Positions 34,251 to 45,205 of a DNA stretch of 64,000 nt are shown piece after piece. This stretch comes from Pyrenochaeta sp. MPI-SDFR-AT-0127 (lineage: Eukaryota; Ascomycota; Dothideomycetes; Pleosporales; Cucurbitariaceae). How positions within the stretch are numbered: the first letter of the stretch is position 1; the number at the start of each line of letters is the position of its first letter. The stretch covers positions 310,001 to 374,000 of the forward strand of contig JAGTJM010000031.1 of the NCBI GenBank assembly GCA_020747015.1, written 5' to 3'. A model generated the notes under the pieces. The model searched no databases. It was not told the origin of the DNA and saw only the letters and a list, made by a program, of their open reading frames with translations. The position numbers and the translations under genes were made by a program.

Positions 34251-35910
34251 TTATTTCTTTCCACCAGTCTTCTTCCACGACGCACTTCTACTCTTGCGCC
34301 CATTGGGACCCTTCTTTTTACCACCGCTACCCTTGAACCTTAAACCACTCTTTCCCTGTCCCTCACTCGCCCTATGGCCCTCGAACACAAAGCCCTCCTT
34401 CGTTTGCGCCTTGGCCACTTTACCCAACATTGACCGAGCACGGCCCTGCATCGACTTTTGTTCTTCAGTCATTTTCGGGGCATATCCTGCCCTCCCATTG
34501 CTAGCTCTGGGCGGTTTTGATGGCAGTGGGCCGCGAGGTTTGTCAGTCTTCTTCTTCTCGGCTTTGCATCGCGTAACACGAAGCTTACGCGGAAGCATTG
34601 GCGGGAATTTCTTTTCATTGTGATGAAGTGCTGCTTCAACGCCATTCTCGTCCTCGAATTGAACGTATGCAAACCCTTTTCCAACTCGTGTTTGCGCATC
34701 ACGGACTACGCGTACGCTCTCGACCTTCCCGACTTTGGCGAAGTGTACCCACAAACCCTCCTCAACGTCAGATGCAAGCTTTGCCTTCTTCGCTGAGCCG
34801 TCTTCGTTGGGGGTCTGAGACTCGTCGTCAACAAAGGGCAGATTGCCGACGAAGACGCAGCGACGATGATCGATTTTTGCGGGATGCGCAACCGAGTCGA
34901 CGTGCAGATGGCGTTTGAGCAGAACAGTGCCGTTCAGCCTTTTGACAGCTTCCCGCGCAGCAACCTTGGTCGTGTACACTGCATACGCGTTCGTGCTCTT
35001 GGTGGTCGAATCCATGATCTCTTTTTTCGCGAAGGCAGCGCGTTTCGGGAGGGAGCTGGCAAAGGCTGTGGAGCGAAACCGAATCGATTCGATCTTATGG
35101 GGCGGCTTGTTGTCCGCAAGATCGGGGATGAAGGACTCAAGGTGCTTTTTAAGGGTCTTCTCTGCGGACTTGGAGTTGATGCATTCGGAAGACACGTTAC
35201 CTAGGAAGACGGTACGGGCAGCCTTCTCTACCTCCGAGGCGTCTGTATCGTTCGACTCTGCTAGCGACTCGTGCTTGGGAATTGCGAAGTCCTCGACCTT
35301 GTTAGATTCGTCTGAAGCACCATCCGCCTTCTCCTCGGCTGTGATTGTCGCGGTCTTGCGCTTCTTTTGTCTTTGCTCCTCTTCCTTCTCTTCCTCGCGA
35401 GCGAGTTTTCGCATGTAGGTGTCCTCGATCTCTTCTTTGTCGCCCCGCTTGCGCTTCTTATTCGGCTTGTCTTGAGCGCCGTTCAATGCCGACTCTCTCA
35501 ATCTGGCAACGGCTGCCTCGTTGTCTGACTGTGTCGACTCTTCCTCGGTCGCGGTATCGCTGCCATCTGACGCTTCTTCTCCCTCGTCATCTTCGGCTTC
35601 ACTGTCCGAATCTAAGCTGGCATCCTCTCCACTTGAAAGTTCTTCGTCGTCTTCGCTCGAGGTTTGGATAGGCGGCCTTTGTACACGATCTTGGTAGCGG
35701 GATTTTGGAGGCGCTTGCACTGGGCCTGACTGCGCAGACAGTTAGCAGTTACATCCCAGTGTAGCAATCCAGCGCGTGGAAACGCACACTGCTTGCAAAT
35801 AGCGATGCCAGCGATGGGTCAAACGCTGTCTTGCCGACACTGATGAATGACTTGTCGCCCTTCGACTGCAGCTGCGCGCTCGCGGGTTGTTTGTCCTTTG
35901 ATTTGGCCAT
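34251..35910 (-). CDS. nop12: nucleolar RNA-binding protein NOP12, 533 aa
   Basis: NOP12 is a nucleolar protein needed in yeast for pre-25S rRNA maturation. Exons are 35910-35788 and 35729-34251, with a 57 bp intron joining LFASS to SGPVQAPPKS in phase 0. The frame could extend upstream to an ATG at 36003, but MAKSKDKQPAS with FDPSLASLFASS is the better family-like start. Residues 55-200 are acidic and Lys-rich. RRM1 spans about 210-320 (RTVFLGNVSSE is RNP2, NAYAVYTTK the RNP1 region), and RRM2 about 325-425 (CVFVGNLPF and GKGFAYVQF, a textbook RNP2/RNP1 pair). The tail is basic with GRKSRSASWKKTGGKK, a likely nucleolar-targeting segment. It is divergently transcribed from DEP1 across 519 bp. 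Identification is firm. Confidence 0.95.
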
Positions 35911-36429
35911 AGCAACAATTGGACGGCTGCCAGCAGGCTCGTCAAAAAAGTTTTGGTGAACCCTCACATCACCTGCCACGCTAAACCCAGGTGGGCGGCC
36001 CATTCACGGCCGGCAGAACAACGGGCCGCGGTGGGCGGTGGCAGTAAGATTGAGGTCGGGTCATTCGCAAGGCTCTCAGGGTTCCGCCAGTCGACCCGCT
36101 TCTGAGCGCAGTTTACACCATCCCGGCCAACAAGCCTCTCCACTCTGTCCACCACCACACTCATGCTTCACGGGGGTTCGCGTTTGCACACGTATTCCTG
36201 TCCATCTACTAGAGCTGCCCCTGGACCGCTGCTCCCAGCATTGTGCCCATACCCATCCTCGGCGCCCGCGTCCCCTGCAGCAGCAGAGGCCTTTTTGACC
36301 GCTCACCGCACCCAGCGCTCTCCACCTCCCGCCGCGGCACTGCTGCATCGCCGGCCTCAAATACCCACGGCAGAACCACGATACAAGACATTGGACGCGA
36401 GTTGATACACGTTCCCGCCGGGGCGCACC
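35911..36429. promoter_or_regulatory. divergent (bidirectional) promoter of NOP12 and DEP1
   Basis: The start codons of NOP12 (minus) and DEP1 (plus) are 519 bp apart, so both promoters must lie here. The sequence is GC- and C-rich. Long frames crossing it on both strands (for example minus 36076-36444) have no protein character. Confidence 0.65.
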
Positions 36430-39017
36430 ATGAGCGCGCACCACGAGGCGAAACGGAGCACATCGAGAACAGCTCCTACCGCTACTGAGGGTAAGACACA
36501 GTCCAACAGTACGTCATGTTGTATCCTTCGCTCGTCTTGTTTGTCTTTTGGGTCCTGGCTCCTGCAACTTGTTCGCAGGTTGGGCTGCCTCTTTGACGTT
36601 GCCTCTGACCTGTTGCGTCAACCGAGTCGACGACGGAGTCGTGAACACCCGCGCAAGCAGTTAACCCTGCTCCTTCAGAGCCTGTAGCTAATCGCATCTT
36701 TTGTTCTACATAGGCGCAGCATCTACACTCACTCGCCGCCAATCCGACCCCTCCTCTGCTACCTCCCCCTCACAACAGCCTATGCAAGCGCCAACACCGG
36801 CAGCAACCCACGCAGACGACACTGCAGGCGCCGTCCCAATGCTTTCTGCAATATCGGCACCGAGTATGGTGCTCGCACAGACACTAGCCGTTGATGCGCC
36901 CCCCAGTGACCTTGACGACATGGCCGACAGCAGGTCAAGCAGCTTGAGCGAGCTTGGCGACGCCTCTGACGATCAATCCGAGCCAACACCACGACCGACC
37001 ACGGCCATCGATGTCGATGATGAGGATGAAGATGATGAAGATGAAGATTCGGAGGCTGAAACGGAGCGGTTAGATAACACACCTCGCAAGCTGACGCGCA
37101 CCGCCACGAATACGTCATTGTTGTCTGAGGCAATGTACACGAGGACTCCAAGCAAGCTCGCACACGCAAGAACAATAGAGCAGGACGGTTCTTCTCCTCC
37201 TACACCTTCCGTCATGACCGACGATGCTACTTTTGACGAAGCAGCTGAAACAGAGAACCCTCTTCACTCTTTGTCCCTGGCAGCAGCTTCACAGGCTGCG
37301 AGCTTGGAATACGCAGGCAAGAAGAGGAAAAGAACTAGTTCTGAGAGGAGCCCAGTCGACCAAGATGACGACGAGCCGGCGCGAAAGCGGAGTGGAACTG
37401 TGCCGACACTTAATGGCCTCGCCGAAGGTGTCGCTGATAGCTCCGAACAAGTTGATGTAGACGAAGAACTCGAGAATGCCGAGGAGCGTTTATCACAACT
37501 TGCGCAAGAGGAACTAGACCTTGAGGAGAGGCAAGCCAATATCGCCGCAGAGACCGTCAACGAGATGGCAACAGTCGCAAAGCACACAAAACCGCGAAAA
37601 GGCGGCAGAAGAGGGAAACGGAAGGTTGAAGATACCAATTATGGCCATGGCGAGCAATTGGTGGGGTTGGAAGCACCTGATGTTGAAGTTGAGGGAGAGG
37701 CGGACGAGTTGGACAGCGCAGCCCTCGATGAGGAAGTTTCCAAAAAGAAGATTGCTATTGATGAGCTCGCCAAGATAGAGAAGAAGTTCAAGCTCTTTCG
37801 AGAAAAGTAAGTACTTCAAGGTAGCTGATCACGTAACTGCAGCTGACTGCGGCCAGACTTTGCGACGAGCAGATTGCACAATTTGAACGGGAGCTCGAGA
37901 TGCTAAAGCAGCCAAACTGCGTACATCCAGAATATCTTGCTATGATTAAGTGCGTAGACGAGCGACGCTCTGACAAGATCGCCTACGAGTCGAGACTGCT
38001 GGAGTACAAACAGAAGAACCTCGATATCATAACCACAGCAGAACGCCATCAGATGCACAGCCAGTATTTTCAAACTGTGCGACACGTGCGAGAAGACACT
38101 CTTGAAGAATGCAATCAACGCGTCTTCGAACTCCAACGTGGAAGAAGGCAGCTCGGCTGCGACGAAATAGAATACATGATCAAATTACCGGAGAAAAGAT
38201 CAGATCAAATAAAACACCAAACAGCATACAACCTTGAGGTCTCCATCTTGTCTGGCGTGGCGAAATACGTCGGCTTCCCAGCAGCTCCAGACATTAGTGC
38301 TGCGCGATCGGCAGAGATTGATGAGGATTTTCGAGCAATGAAGGTGAGTTGCTGAATGCATCTGCTACAAGGCTAGCAGCTGATTCGGGGCTGCAGATCG
38401 CGACGCGTGCCCCAGCACCCCCTCCTTCGTTTCGAACCTACAATCGGACGACTACAGCAGACGAAGCTGCCGCAGAGGAACAGTTTCTTGAAAGTACACC
38501 CTGGGCTAATCCGCGGCATCCCTCCCACCAAGAGACCCGATATTCTTCTGGGCCATCACATGTACCCAGCTATCAGACACCAGCTGGTCAACGTCGCGTA
38601 ATTGACCTAACAGCACCAAATGGCTCGGCTTCCACCATTGAGGCCACGTCCAATCCTCCATCTTCCACAGCCCAGAATATCAATGGTCGGCTGGGAGAAT
38701 CAGAGTCACCAGTCTTGCAGATGAAGAGGCCTCCGAATGATCACTCATCATATAGGAATACGCCAAGCTCGAACGCTCAAAATCTTGGGGTGCTGGGTAG
38801 AGAGAGTTACGGGATGTTCTCAAGTCCAGCAACGCAACCAGAAGAGCAAGAGGGCCAATCCTGGACGGGGGGCAGTATGCGGCCACATAACACAGGCTCA
38901 ACTACAGCCTCTTCAGGTCCGCCGGGTTCAGGTCGACCAGACGCTTCCCGGGTCCCGTTATCGCAACGTAACGGCCTCGGCACGGTGAGCGTCGGGAGTG
39001 GCTTGTTTGGACGATGA
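36430..39017 (+). CDS. dep1: DEP1-like Sds3-domain protein, Rpd3L histone deacetylase complex subunit, 753 aa
   Basis: There are four exons: 36430-36490, 36714-37806, 37857-38343 and 38397-39017. Introns are 223, 50 and 53 bp, and each junction keeps frame. The short first exon encodes MSAHHEAKRSTSRTAPTATEG. Residues 70-130 contain an SSLSELGDASDDQSE stretch and an acidic run (DDEDEDDEDEDSE). The Sds3-like domain covers about residues 360-545: IAIDELAKIEKKFKLFREKL across intron 2, LKQPNCVHPEYLAMIKCVDERR, then a long coiled-coil-like helix. This is the signature of Dep1/Sds3/BRMS1-type scaffold subunits of the Rpd3L deacetylase complex, which acts on chromatin in the nucleus. The tail is disordered, ending with PLSQRNGLGTVSVGSGLFGR. 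Orthology to Dep1 rather than Sds3 itself is likely from the N-terminal acidic SLSE element, but is less certain than family membership. Confidence 0.9.
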
Positions 39018-39921
39018 TCCTTACAGGCCGGTTTCTTGTTCAGCAGTGTATGCTCTCAATACATGTGTCTGTTCAATGTCAGCACAGTCGCCAATGTCTT
39101 GAACGAGCGAAATGCGTTGCTTGATTCATGTTTTTATTGTTGCACTTTCAGCGATTTGTCGACCATACCACCTAGCACGAGTTGATGAACAGAACGTTCT
39201 CATCCTCTCGGCACTCTCGCATAGGCCCTCTCCACTTCGATCCATGTCTATCCTATGGGGGTTTTATGTGCTCTCGATTCTCGGCCTAAACTTTAGACTT
39301 CATTTGAGCGAACTATTTGCGCTTGGGCAAGCGGTTTGCTATACGATGGCCATGATACCACTTATTATTGTTAATAATCATATTTTAGCTCTTCGAGAAG
39401 TTGAGGCTTCCTATGCCATGCTTGCTCAAACATAATTAGTCGAACAACCAATACGTACTAAATTCCAGGCTCCCGTGTTATGTTTGTCTGGCCTTCGACC
39501 TTATTCCATCGTCCCGTTGCATATCTCCAAGCTCTCTAATATATTACACCTACAGAACTGCAATCCCATAAAACGAAAGAAGGGGTAGCCTCATTAGGGA
39601 GTCTGACATCATGCATGTTTTCTGCCTCTAAACCGCTGTGATAAATTGCTATGATAAATCGCTACAATGTTACATTGCAGATATGGTCTATTGCTCTTAG
39701 AGGATATAATTTCACAAATGAACATTCCAAGTTCTACTCAAGGTAGGTTCGGTCACCAAGCAGACTACTTGGAATGATAGTCAATTGAATTCCCCGCTGA
39801 TGGTTCAGCCTAGTTAATTTATTGGCCTGGGCTGTCCTTTGCAGGCCAATGTGACCCCAGAGCTCATCATAGGCACAGTTCAGGTAGACCCAATCCTCAA
39901 TTAGCGATGTTATGGTTTGTT
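39018..39921. other. intergenic region downstream of DEP1
   Basis: This 0.9 kb stretch includes a 107-codon plus-strand frame at 39112-39435. Its second half is hydrophobic (SILWGFYVLSILGLNF, YTMAMIPLIIVNN). It could encode a small membrane protein, but it starts 94 bp after the DEP1 stop with no leader and I do not accept it as a gene. The rest is AT-rich with nothing recognisable. Confidence 0.45.
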
Positions 39922-42090
39922 TTAATCGCCACCACGTATTGACATAGTTCCATCTAAAGGTTGGTGCAAATATGCCCCAGAATCAAACGTTGAACTGAAG
40001 TACGGGATTGGGCTCTTTATAGGCAACCACATAATTGGTAAATTATTAGTTTTATTCCCTTCTCCATAAGCGGTATCCAATTTTCCAACTCCTCCCAGTC
40101 GCGGCATCCTTCGCCTTGGTAGGCTTGGCGATGTAGTTGCCAAACACCGCCCTGGATCCAGTGGTCAATATGTAGCGCAAGTGCGCGTCGGAAATTGCTG
40201 AGGAAAACAAGAAACTTAAGGATTTTGCTGTTGAAAATCATGATGAAGCATGAGAAGGCAATCATGAATGCGAGGGCGAAGACGTTGACATTGCTGGGCA
40301 TGTGTTAGCATTGCGACGAAATGGCGGAAACTAGGTGTGACTAACACAATATTAACAGAGACTCTCATTCTCTGGGTCTTATACAGCTTTTTTTTCGGCA
40401 TCCGTAGAAGGGCGAGCCCAATTCTTTAGTTTGTATTCTGCGCCGTTGGCCCAACTGCATAGTCTGCGATGGTAATTCGTACCGTAGCGCAAACACTTTT
40501 CTCCCAACCGATTATCTCGATCCACCACTGCCCATTCTGAAACATAGGTACGACGCTTTTACTCTGTGGGAGTGCTAGTCCCATGACAAAAAAATCCAGT
40601 CCGATCAGCGGGTGTATAGCTTGTGTTGAAAAAGAGCCCGAGAGTCGCACGTTGTAGTCCATTTGCTGAGGGGGTTTTGCCTTCGTGACCCTTGCAGGTA
40701 AGGAACTGAGGTTGGTACAAACCTTTTTGCGACTAACGCTTGTGGCAGAGCTGGTACTACTACAGTCAAAAATGTCATCTTCGAGACCAAGGCTAAGCTT
40801 GAAGTTACCTGTTGCAAGCATCCATTTGCATTCAATGTGTCGTCGTGAGAGTACGTCGTCACGTCCACGGGTCGTTCAGTGCTCTCAATAGCAGCGACGG
40901 CAGAGAAGCGTTTGTGGGCTGAAAATAATGGATCATGGACTGGCTTCAAATACCTGATACAATTCAGGCCAATCGTTTTCAAGATAGTATCACTGTCGCT
41001 TCTCCACAACTCTGGTATGACGTTAATGCTGTTACGGACTGGTGCGTCCGGAGTAGCATAGTATGTAAATCCGCTAGTCTTGGTCAGCAACTAATCGTGT
41101 ATTCATACAGAATAACACTAAAGAGATAGAAATCTTTGACCAAAGTCGAAAGTCATATTGGATACGGAAAGACTATGCATTGCCGTCAAGCTCATTAGAC
41201 TTGTTGGTTCCGTCTTTCCGTAGCTGAGTGAGACTGCTTGCCCTCTTGAAATGAATTCAGGTCGGCTGAAAGTCATGAAAAATCGGAAACGTTGGGCAGG
41301 TGTGTATGTCCTTCAAGAGACAAGACGGAACAAGTGCTCCTTCATCGAAATCACATCATGCTAGCAGCTGGTAAGTTGAGACCGAAATGCTCGCTAGCAT
41401 CCCAAAGGTCTGAATCCATACTTGTAACGTCGCCACGCTTTCCAGCAACACACACACTTTTCTCGAAGGGCCGGAGCTTCGTGGAAACGGTAAAGTATAC
41501 GGAGCTGCGTAGGAACGCGCCACTGCAAACTCTGGGAAATCGTTATGTTGAAGGATTGAAATCTTAATAGCACTGGCCTATATTTGATGGCAGCCGCGGT
41601 GATTGACTTTCTGTTGGACTCGATACCAACTAGCCGAATCGAGGAAGGCGCTCCGCAAAATGGAGAGCCCACGAGAACCACCAGATTCGCACTGTCTACA
41701 ACAATTGACGAGAAGATGCTGGGAGTGATTGTTCTAGTAGTAGTGATTAGGGCTATTGATAAAATGAGAGAGATTCCATAAAAGGGCGTTTGGCGCGTCG
41801 CCTCCACGGCTATGAAAGCTTTATCAATTCGGCCATTACTGTACTTGGAGTTGGAAGGGTACACAGCAGCGTTTGTTGTTGTCGACACAAGCCATCCGCT
41901 CGCACTTCATGAATGAGAATGGTTGCGAGATGCCAGAGATGAGCATTCCCTGGTCATGATGAGCTGCATTTGGTTCACGTAGAGTAACTAGAACAGCTAA
42001 AAGGGAAAGTATGAGCGAGCCAGTCCCCATATATGTGGTACTGTACTAGTCTTTCCCATGATCGCTTCTCGGCCCACGTCCACCCATAAT
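39922..42090 (-). pseudogene. decayed paralogue of the membrane protein at 54519-56666
   Basis: On the minus strand, translated pieces in different frames align in order with the intact plus-strand gene. From the N-terminal side: TGSLILSLLAVLVTL (near 42025), LWHLATILIHEVRADG and RQQQTLLCTLPTPSTVMAEL, SIFSSIVVDSANLVVLVGSPFCG. Then come MDSDLWDASEHFGLNLPAA, DPLFSAHKRF and NANGCLQQ, GWEKSVCATVRITIADYAVGP, NVNVFALAFMIAFS, FRRALALHIDHWIQGGVWQL and IKSPIPYFSSTFDSGA. Frameshifts occur after the TM2 lead-in (near 41835) and after SPFCG (near 41600), with several in-frame stops between 41350 and 41580. The equivalent of the first intron is only 29 bp (41950-41978), too short to splice. Divergence is substantial, so this is an old copy, not a fresh duplication. 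Some stretches remain open (for example 40426-40821). I judge it non-functional. Confidence 0.85.
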
Positions 42091-43807
42091 CCCCTATGGA
42101 TGTATTTTGGGCCCAGAGCAACTGATATTATTTAGATATGAACTGTAGTATAAGGAAAAACTGAAATGCAAATGTGGAAAGGGGACTGTTGAAAATGCAC
42201 CCAGAAAGTATACTTGCACGGTCTCTTCATTGAGCCGCTAGGAACACTCGATTTAGGCCTGAAGGAGGCACAGTATACTTCCGGTAGCATCGTGAGTTCT
42301 GTCCGAATGATAGACCACGGCGAGGCACGTTTGCAATTCAACTAACCCCAATAGCGGTGGTTTGGGCGGTTAGTTGCAGCCGCCTAATTTTGAAGCTTCA
42401 ATACGGAGACGATAATTAAGTGCAATCGCAACCATCTCAGAGTGGAATCGCTCACAAGGGTAACATAGTACAGCTATGCTACCATGTAACAATCTGAGCG
42501 TGGGCATATATGACTGCAGCTGAGTTCCCCAGACTGGTTCACCGACGTCTCCCCCACAGAGCCCCCGTTCGCTGACCATTTGGCATGGCTGGTCTAGTGC
42601 TTCTAATGAAGAAGAGCCTCTGAGTGTTATTCCCTGTAAAACCATTCGTCATGACGTGGTATACGTGCTGGTGTTGTATAGTAATAATTTCGACACGTTA
42701 GTCGCTCAGACTACTATATTTACTTGTCCTAACCTGAATAAGATTGCTCAAGTAAAGATAGGTTTAGTAGGAGCGTTCCAGACATGATACCACTGAGACC
42801 ATTTGCAAGTCGTCTTGAGAACGACCTTGGCCTCTGAAGTCCGGGTGGACGTGGGGAGGCTTTTGAAGATGAGCCACCCCAATCCACGCGAATTGTTTGA
42901 TCGGCTTTGGGGTTGAATTTAGCCGCATTAGTTACCAGCACATGCAAGCAGACTCTGTTCCAGTCGATCAGCCTCAGATACCCTTGTTCGGGGGTAGAGT
43001 GTTGTCGCAGCAAGCACGACGCGCGTTGTCCACGACATTCGTCTCTGCAACACCAAAGATTCTCGAGACCTGTCCAAAGCGGGGATCGGAGACGTGGAGA
43101 CACGTAGTGCGAGATTTTTTTTTGAGGCGTCGATAGGTTAATCCATGCAATCTCATTTTTGGTGTGGGTCTGGCACTGGTTGTTGAATGTTTTCGTAGTT
43201 CGAGGTTCCGCGGCAGAGCATAAGTGTCCACACAAGCTAAGTTCTTCAATTTTGCCACTCACCAATTGGAGCGGATGTCGATCGGCATCTTAACATTAAC
43301 AGACATTTTCACACACCTACGAATAGCACATCGAAGCAGTGCATAGGCCATCAAGATCGGCTGACGATCACAATCACACTCTACGGCACAGCATGCTCAG
43401 TACAGATTTTTTTTTATAACATTCGAATGTACGATGGAGTTACGACAGCTTCTTCGCGTCCACACGTACCGTCCTCTGGTCAGTGAGGGCCCTCACGTGC
43501 ATGCGCAGCGCGAAGGCTTGTCTCATCCACCATTTCCATGTACTCTCCAAACCAGCCGGTCAATGCCATGTGCAAAAAGTATTGACAGCGAATATTAAGA
43601 CCCGACAGGTCCACAACCATGTCGATGACGAAAAGAGATCTTTGTTTACAAGAAAGAAACCAGGCCATGCTGAAGCAGGTGCTTTGAAATTATTATGGGC
43701 GATTAATAGCCCAAAGATGTGACAGGAGATGCAATGCACAACTTTTCTTCTGTACAGTCCAACAATGAGGGGTATCATGCAATCGCTGCACTTATGAAAT
43801 GCTCTTT
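42091..43807. other. AT-rich gene-poor region upstream of the decayed copy
   Basis: A 178-codon minus-strand frame at 42729-43265, with a second overlapping frame at 42974-43258, contains stretches that read somewhat like protein (SRTTCLHVSDPRFGQVSRIFGV). There is no supported start, no consistent splice model and no recognised family. Two T-runs (near 43117 and 43408) are present. It may hold remains of another gene; nothing firmer can be said. Confidence 0.4.
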
Positions 43808-45205
43808 CTAAAACCTGAGCGTAGAGTCCCGAGAGTGAAGTTCGAATCGACTGTCAATAACGATATTGTTGGCCATGGTAGCGGCGGCGCGCGCAGCTGG
43901 GCTGCCGTTCCTGTCAGGCACGACGTAGTTCTTGACAAGGCGCTTGGCAACTCCTCCATCGACACCGTTGCTGAGCAACAAATTGGCACTTCCTCCAGTG
44001 CTACCTGTGATCTTGCCTTGACGAGCAGTCTCAAGAAGTTTAGCTTTAAGCGCAGCGGGATTTTGGCCAAGAGCAGCAGGGTCCTGCGCCATGAGGTAGG
44101 CCATGACACCAGTGGTGTGTGGGCAAGCCATGGAAGTACCAGAGAGGAAGTTGATAATGGTGTCGCCTGTGCTCCACGCGCTGAGAATCTGCTCACCGGG
44201 GGCATAGATATCAACACACTTGCCGATGTTGGAGAAGCTGGAGACTTGGTTGTTGATGTTGACGGAGCCGACAGTGACAACGTTAGAATTCGCTCCACCG
44301 AGATGAGCAGGAGTAGATCCGCAGGCGTCAACACCGTCGTTTCCAGCAGCAACTGAGACGTGGATTCCGGCCTCGGATGCACCGGCGATAACCTCGTCTA
44401 CCGAATTTGCAGTCCCCTGAAGACCCCATGACATGCTCATGATAGAACCGACAAACCCAGGCTGTGTCTTGCGCTTCTCATGATTGTTGATCACCCAATC
44501 CATCCCAGCAATGGTGTCAGAGGACGAACCAGAACCATCGTCACCAAGCACCTTGACCTCGATAATATTGGCGCCTTGAGCGACTCCAAACTTGGCGCCT
44601 CCGGCCGTGCCGGCAACATGGGTGCCATGACCATCACCGTCGACAAAAGACCCAGTAGCAGTGAAGCCTTGCGAAGCACGACCAGTGAAGACGGCGTGGG
44701 AAGTTCGGACGCCCGTATCAATAACATAAATATCAACGCCCCTACCTAAGGACTCGTCTTCAAAAGAGTAAGTAAAATCTTGGCCCTGTGGGGATCCAGA
44801 TGCTCCGGCTTCGTTGGATATTCGCTGCAGGCCCCATGGTGCGCCGGATTTCTGAGAAGCGAACGATTTGATGGTGGTCTTCTCTTCGACGTAGGCTACT
44901 TCGACCAGCGAATTGAAAGCCTTCACGTGGTCTGGGCACATTTTGATGATGAAGACTTTGGTGTAGTTGTTGGTCGATTCATAGACCACGGCGTCTTGAC
45001 CATTCAGTGACATCATGTCTAGATATTCATCGAGCTTCTTGGGGATGGTCTCGTTGCGCATAAAGGTGATGATGTACTCTTTAAGTTCCGCAGAGTGGTT
45101 AGATGAGGGCTTGCCGATGAAACCTTCACTAGGCTTTTGAGGAGCGGCAAGTACGGCAGAACAAGCCGCCAAAAAGGCGGTGGCGAGGGCGAAGAAAGTC
45201 TTCAT
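43808..45205 (-). CDS. subtilisin-like serine protease (S8A, proteinase K/cerevisin type), 465 aa
   Basis: This is an intact single-exon prepro-protease. Residues 1-20 are a signal peptide (MKTFFALATAFLAACSAVLA). Residues about 40-115 form the I9-type propeptide inhibitor (LKEYIITFMRNETIPKKLDEY, ending near YVEEKT). The mature domain begins near SGAPWGLQRISN. The catalytic triad is complete: Asp163 in VIDTGV, His193 in GHGTHVAGT and Ser358 in GTSMACPH, with oxyanion Asn289 in AAGND. A calcium-site-like and disulphide-type Cys pattern is present (CGSTPA, IGKC, ACPH). About 60 residues follow the core fold (from LLSNGVDGG), an Ala/Asn-rich tail that proteinase K lacks but vacuolar-type enzymes often have. 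Expected location is vacuole or extracellular space. Its neighbour on the same strand is the VPS10 sorting receptor gene. This family includes fungal allergens; no toxin role is implied. Confidence 0.97.
   Translation of the reverse strand: MKTFFALATAFLAACSAVLAAPQKPSEGFIGKPSSNHSAELKEYIITFMRNETIPKKLDEYLDMMSLNGQDAVVYESTNNYTKVFIIKMCPDHVKAFNSLVEVAYVEEKTTIKSFASQKSGAPWGLQRISNEAGASGSPQGQDFTYSFEDESLGRGVDIYVIDTGVRTSHAVFTGRASQGFTATGSFVDGDGHGTHVAGTAGGAKFGVAQGANIIEVKVLGDDGSGSSSDTIAGMDWVINNHEKRKTQPGFVGSIMSMSWGLQGTANSVDEVIAGASEAGIHVSVAAGNDGVDACGSTPAHLGGANSNVVTVGSVNINNQVSSFSNIGKCVDIYAPGEQILSAWSTGDTIINFLSGTSMACPHTTGVMAYLMAQDPAALGQNPAALKAKLLETARQGKITGSTGGSANLLLSNGVDGGVAKRLVKNYVVPDRNGSPAARAAATMANNIVIDSRFELHSRDSTLRF

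Noticed and set aside
35749..36003. Upstream ATG extension of NOP12 (MGRPPGFSVAGDV...)
   Set aside because: It is in frame, but the added 31 residues lack family resemblance and would eat into the divergent promoter. The start at 35910 is preferred.
36076..36444. 122-codon minus frame across the NOP12/DEP1 promoter
   Set aside because: It overlaps the DEP1 start and the shared promoter and is Arg/Gly/Trp/Cys-rich without a folded pattern.
39112..39435. 107-codon plus frame after DEP1 with hydrophobic runs
   Set aside because: Possible small membrane protein, but it begins 94 bp after the DEP1 stop, has no sign of its own leader, and resembles nothing I know. More likely 3' flank.
42729..43265. 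178-codon minus frame with protein-like patches
   Set aside because: Two frames compete, no start or splice model is convincing, and no family was recognised. Noted only in the region entry.
43792..44382. Frames antisense and in shifted frame to the protease
   Set aside because: Shadows of the protease coding sequence, which itself has an intact catalytic triad.
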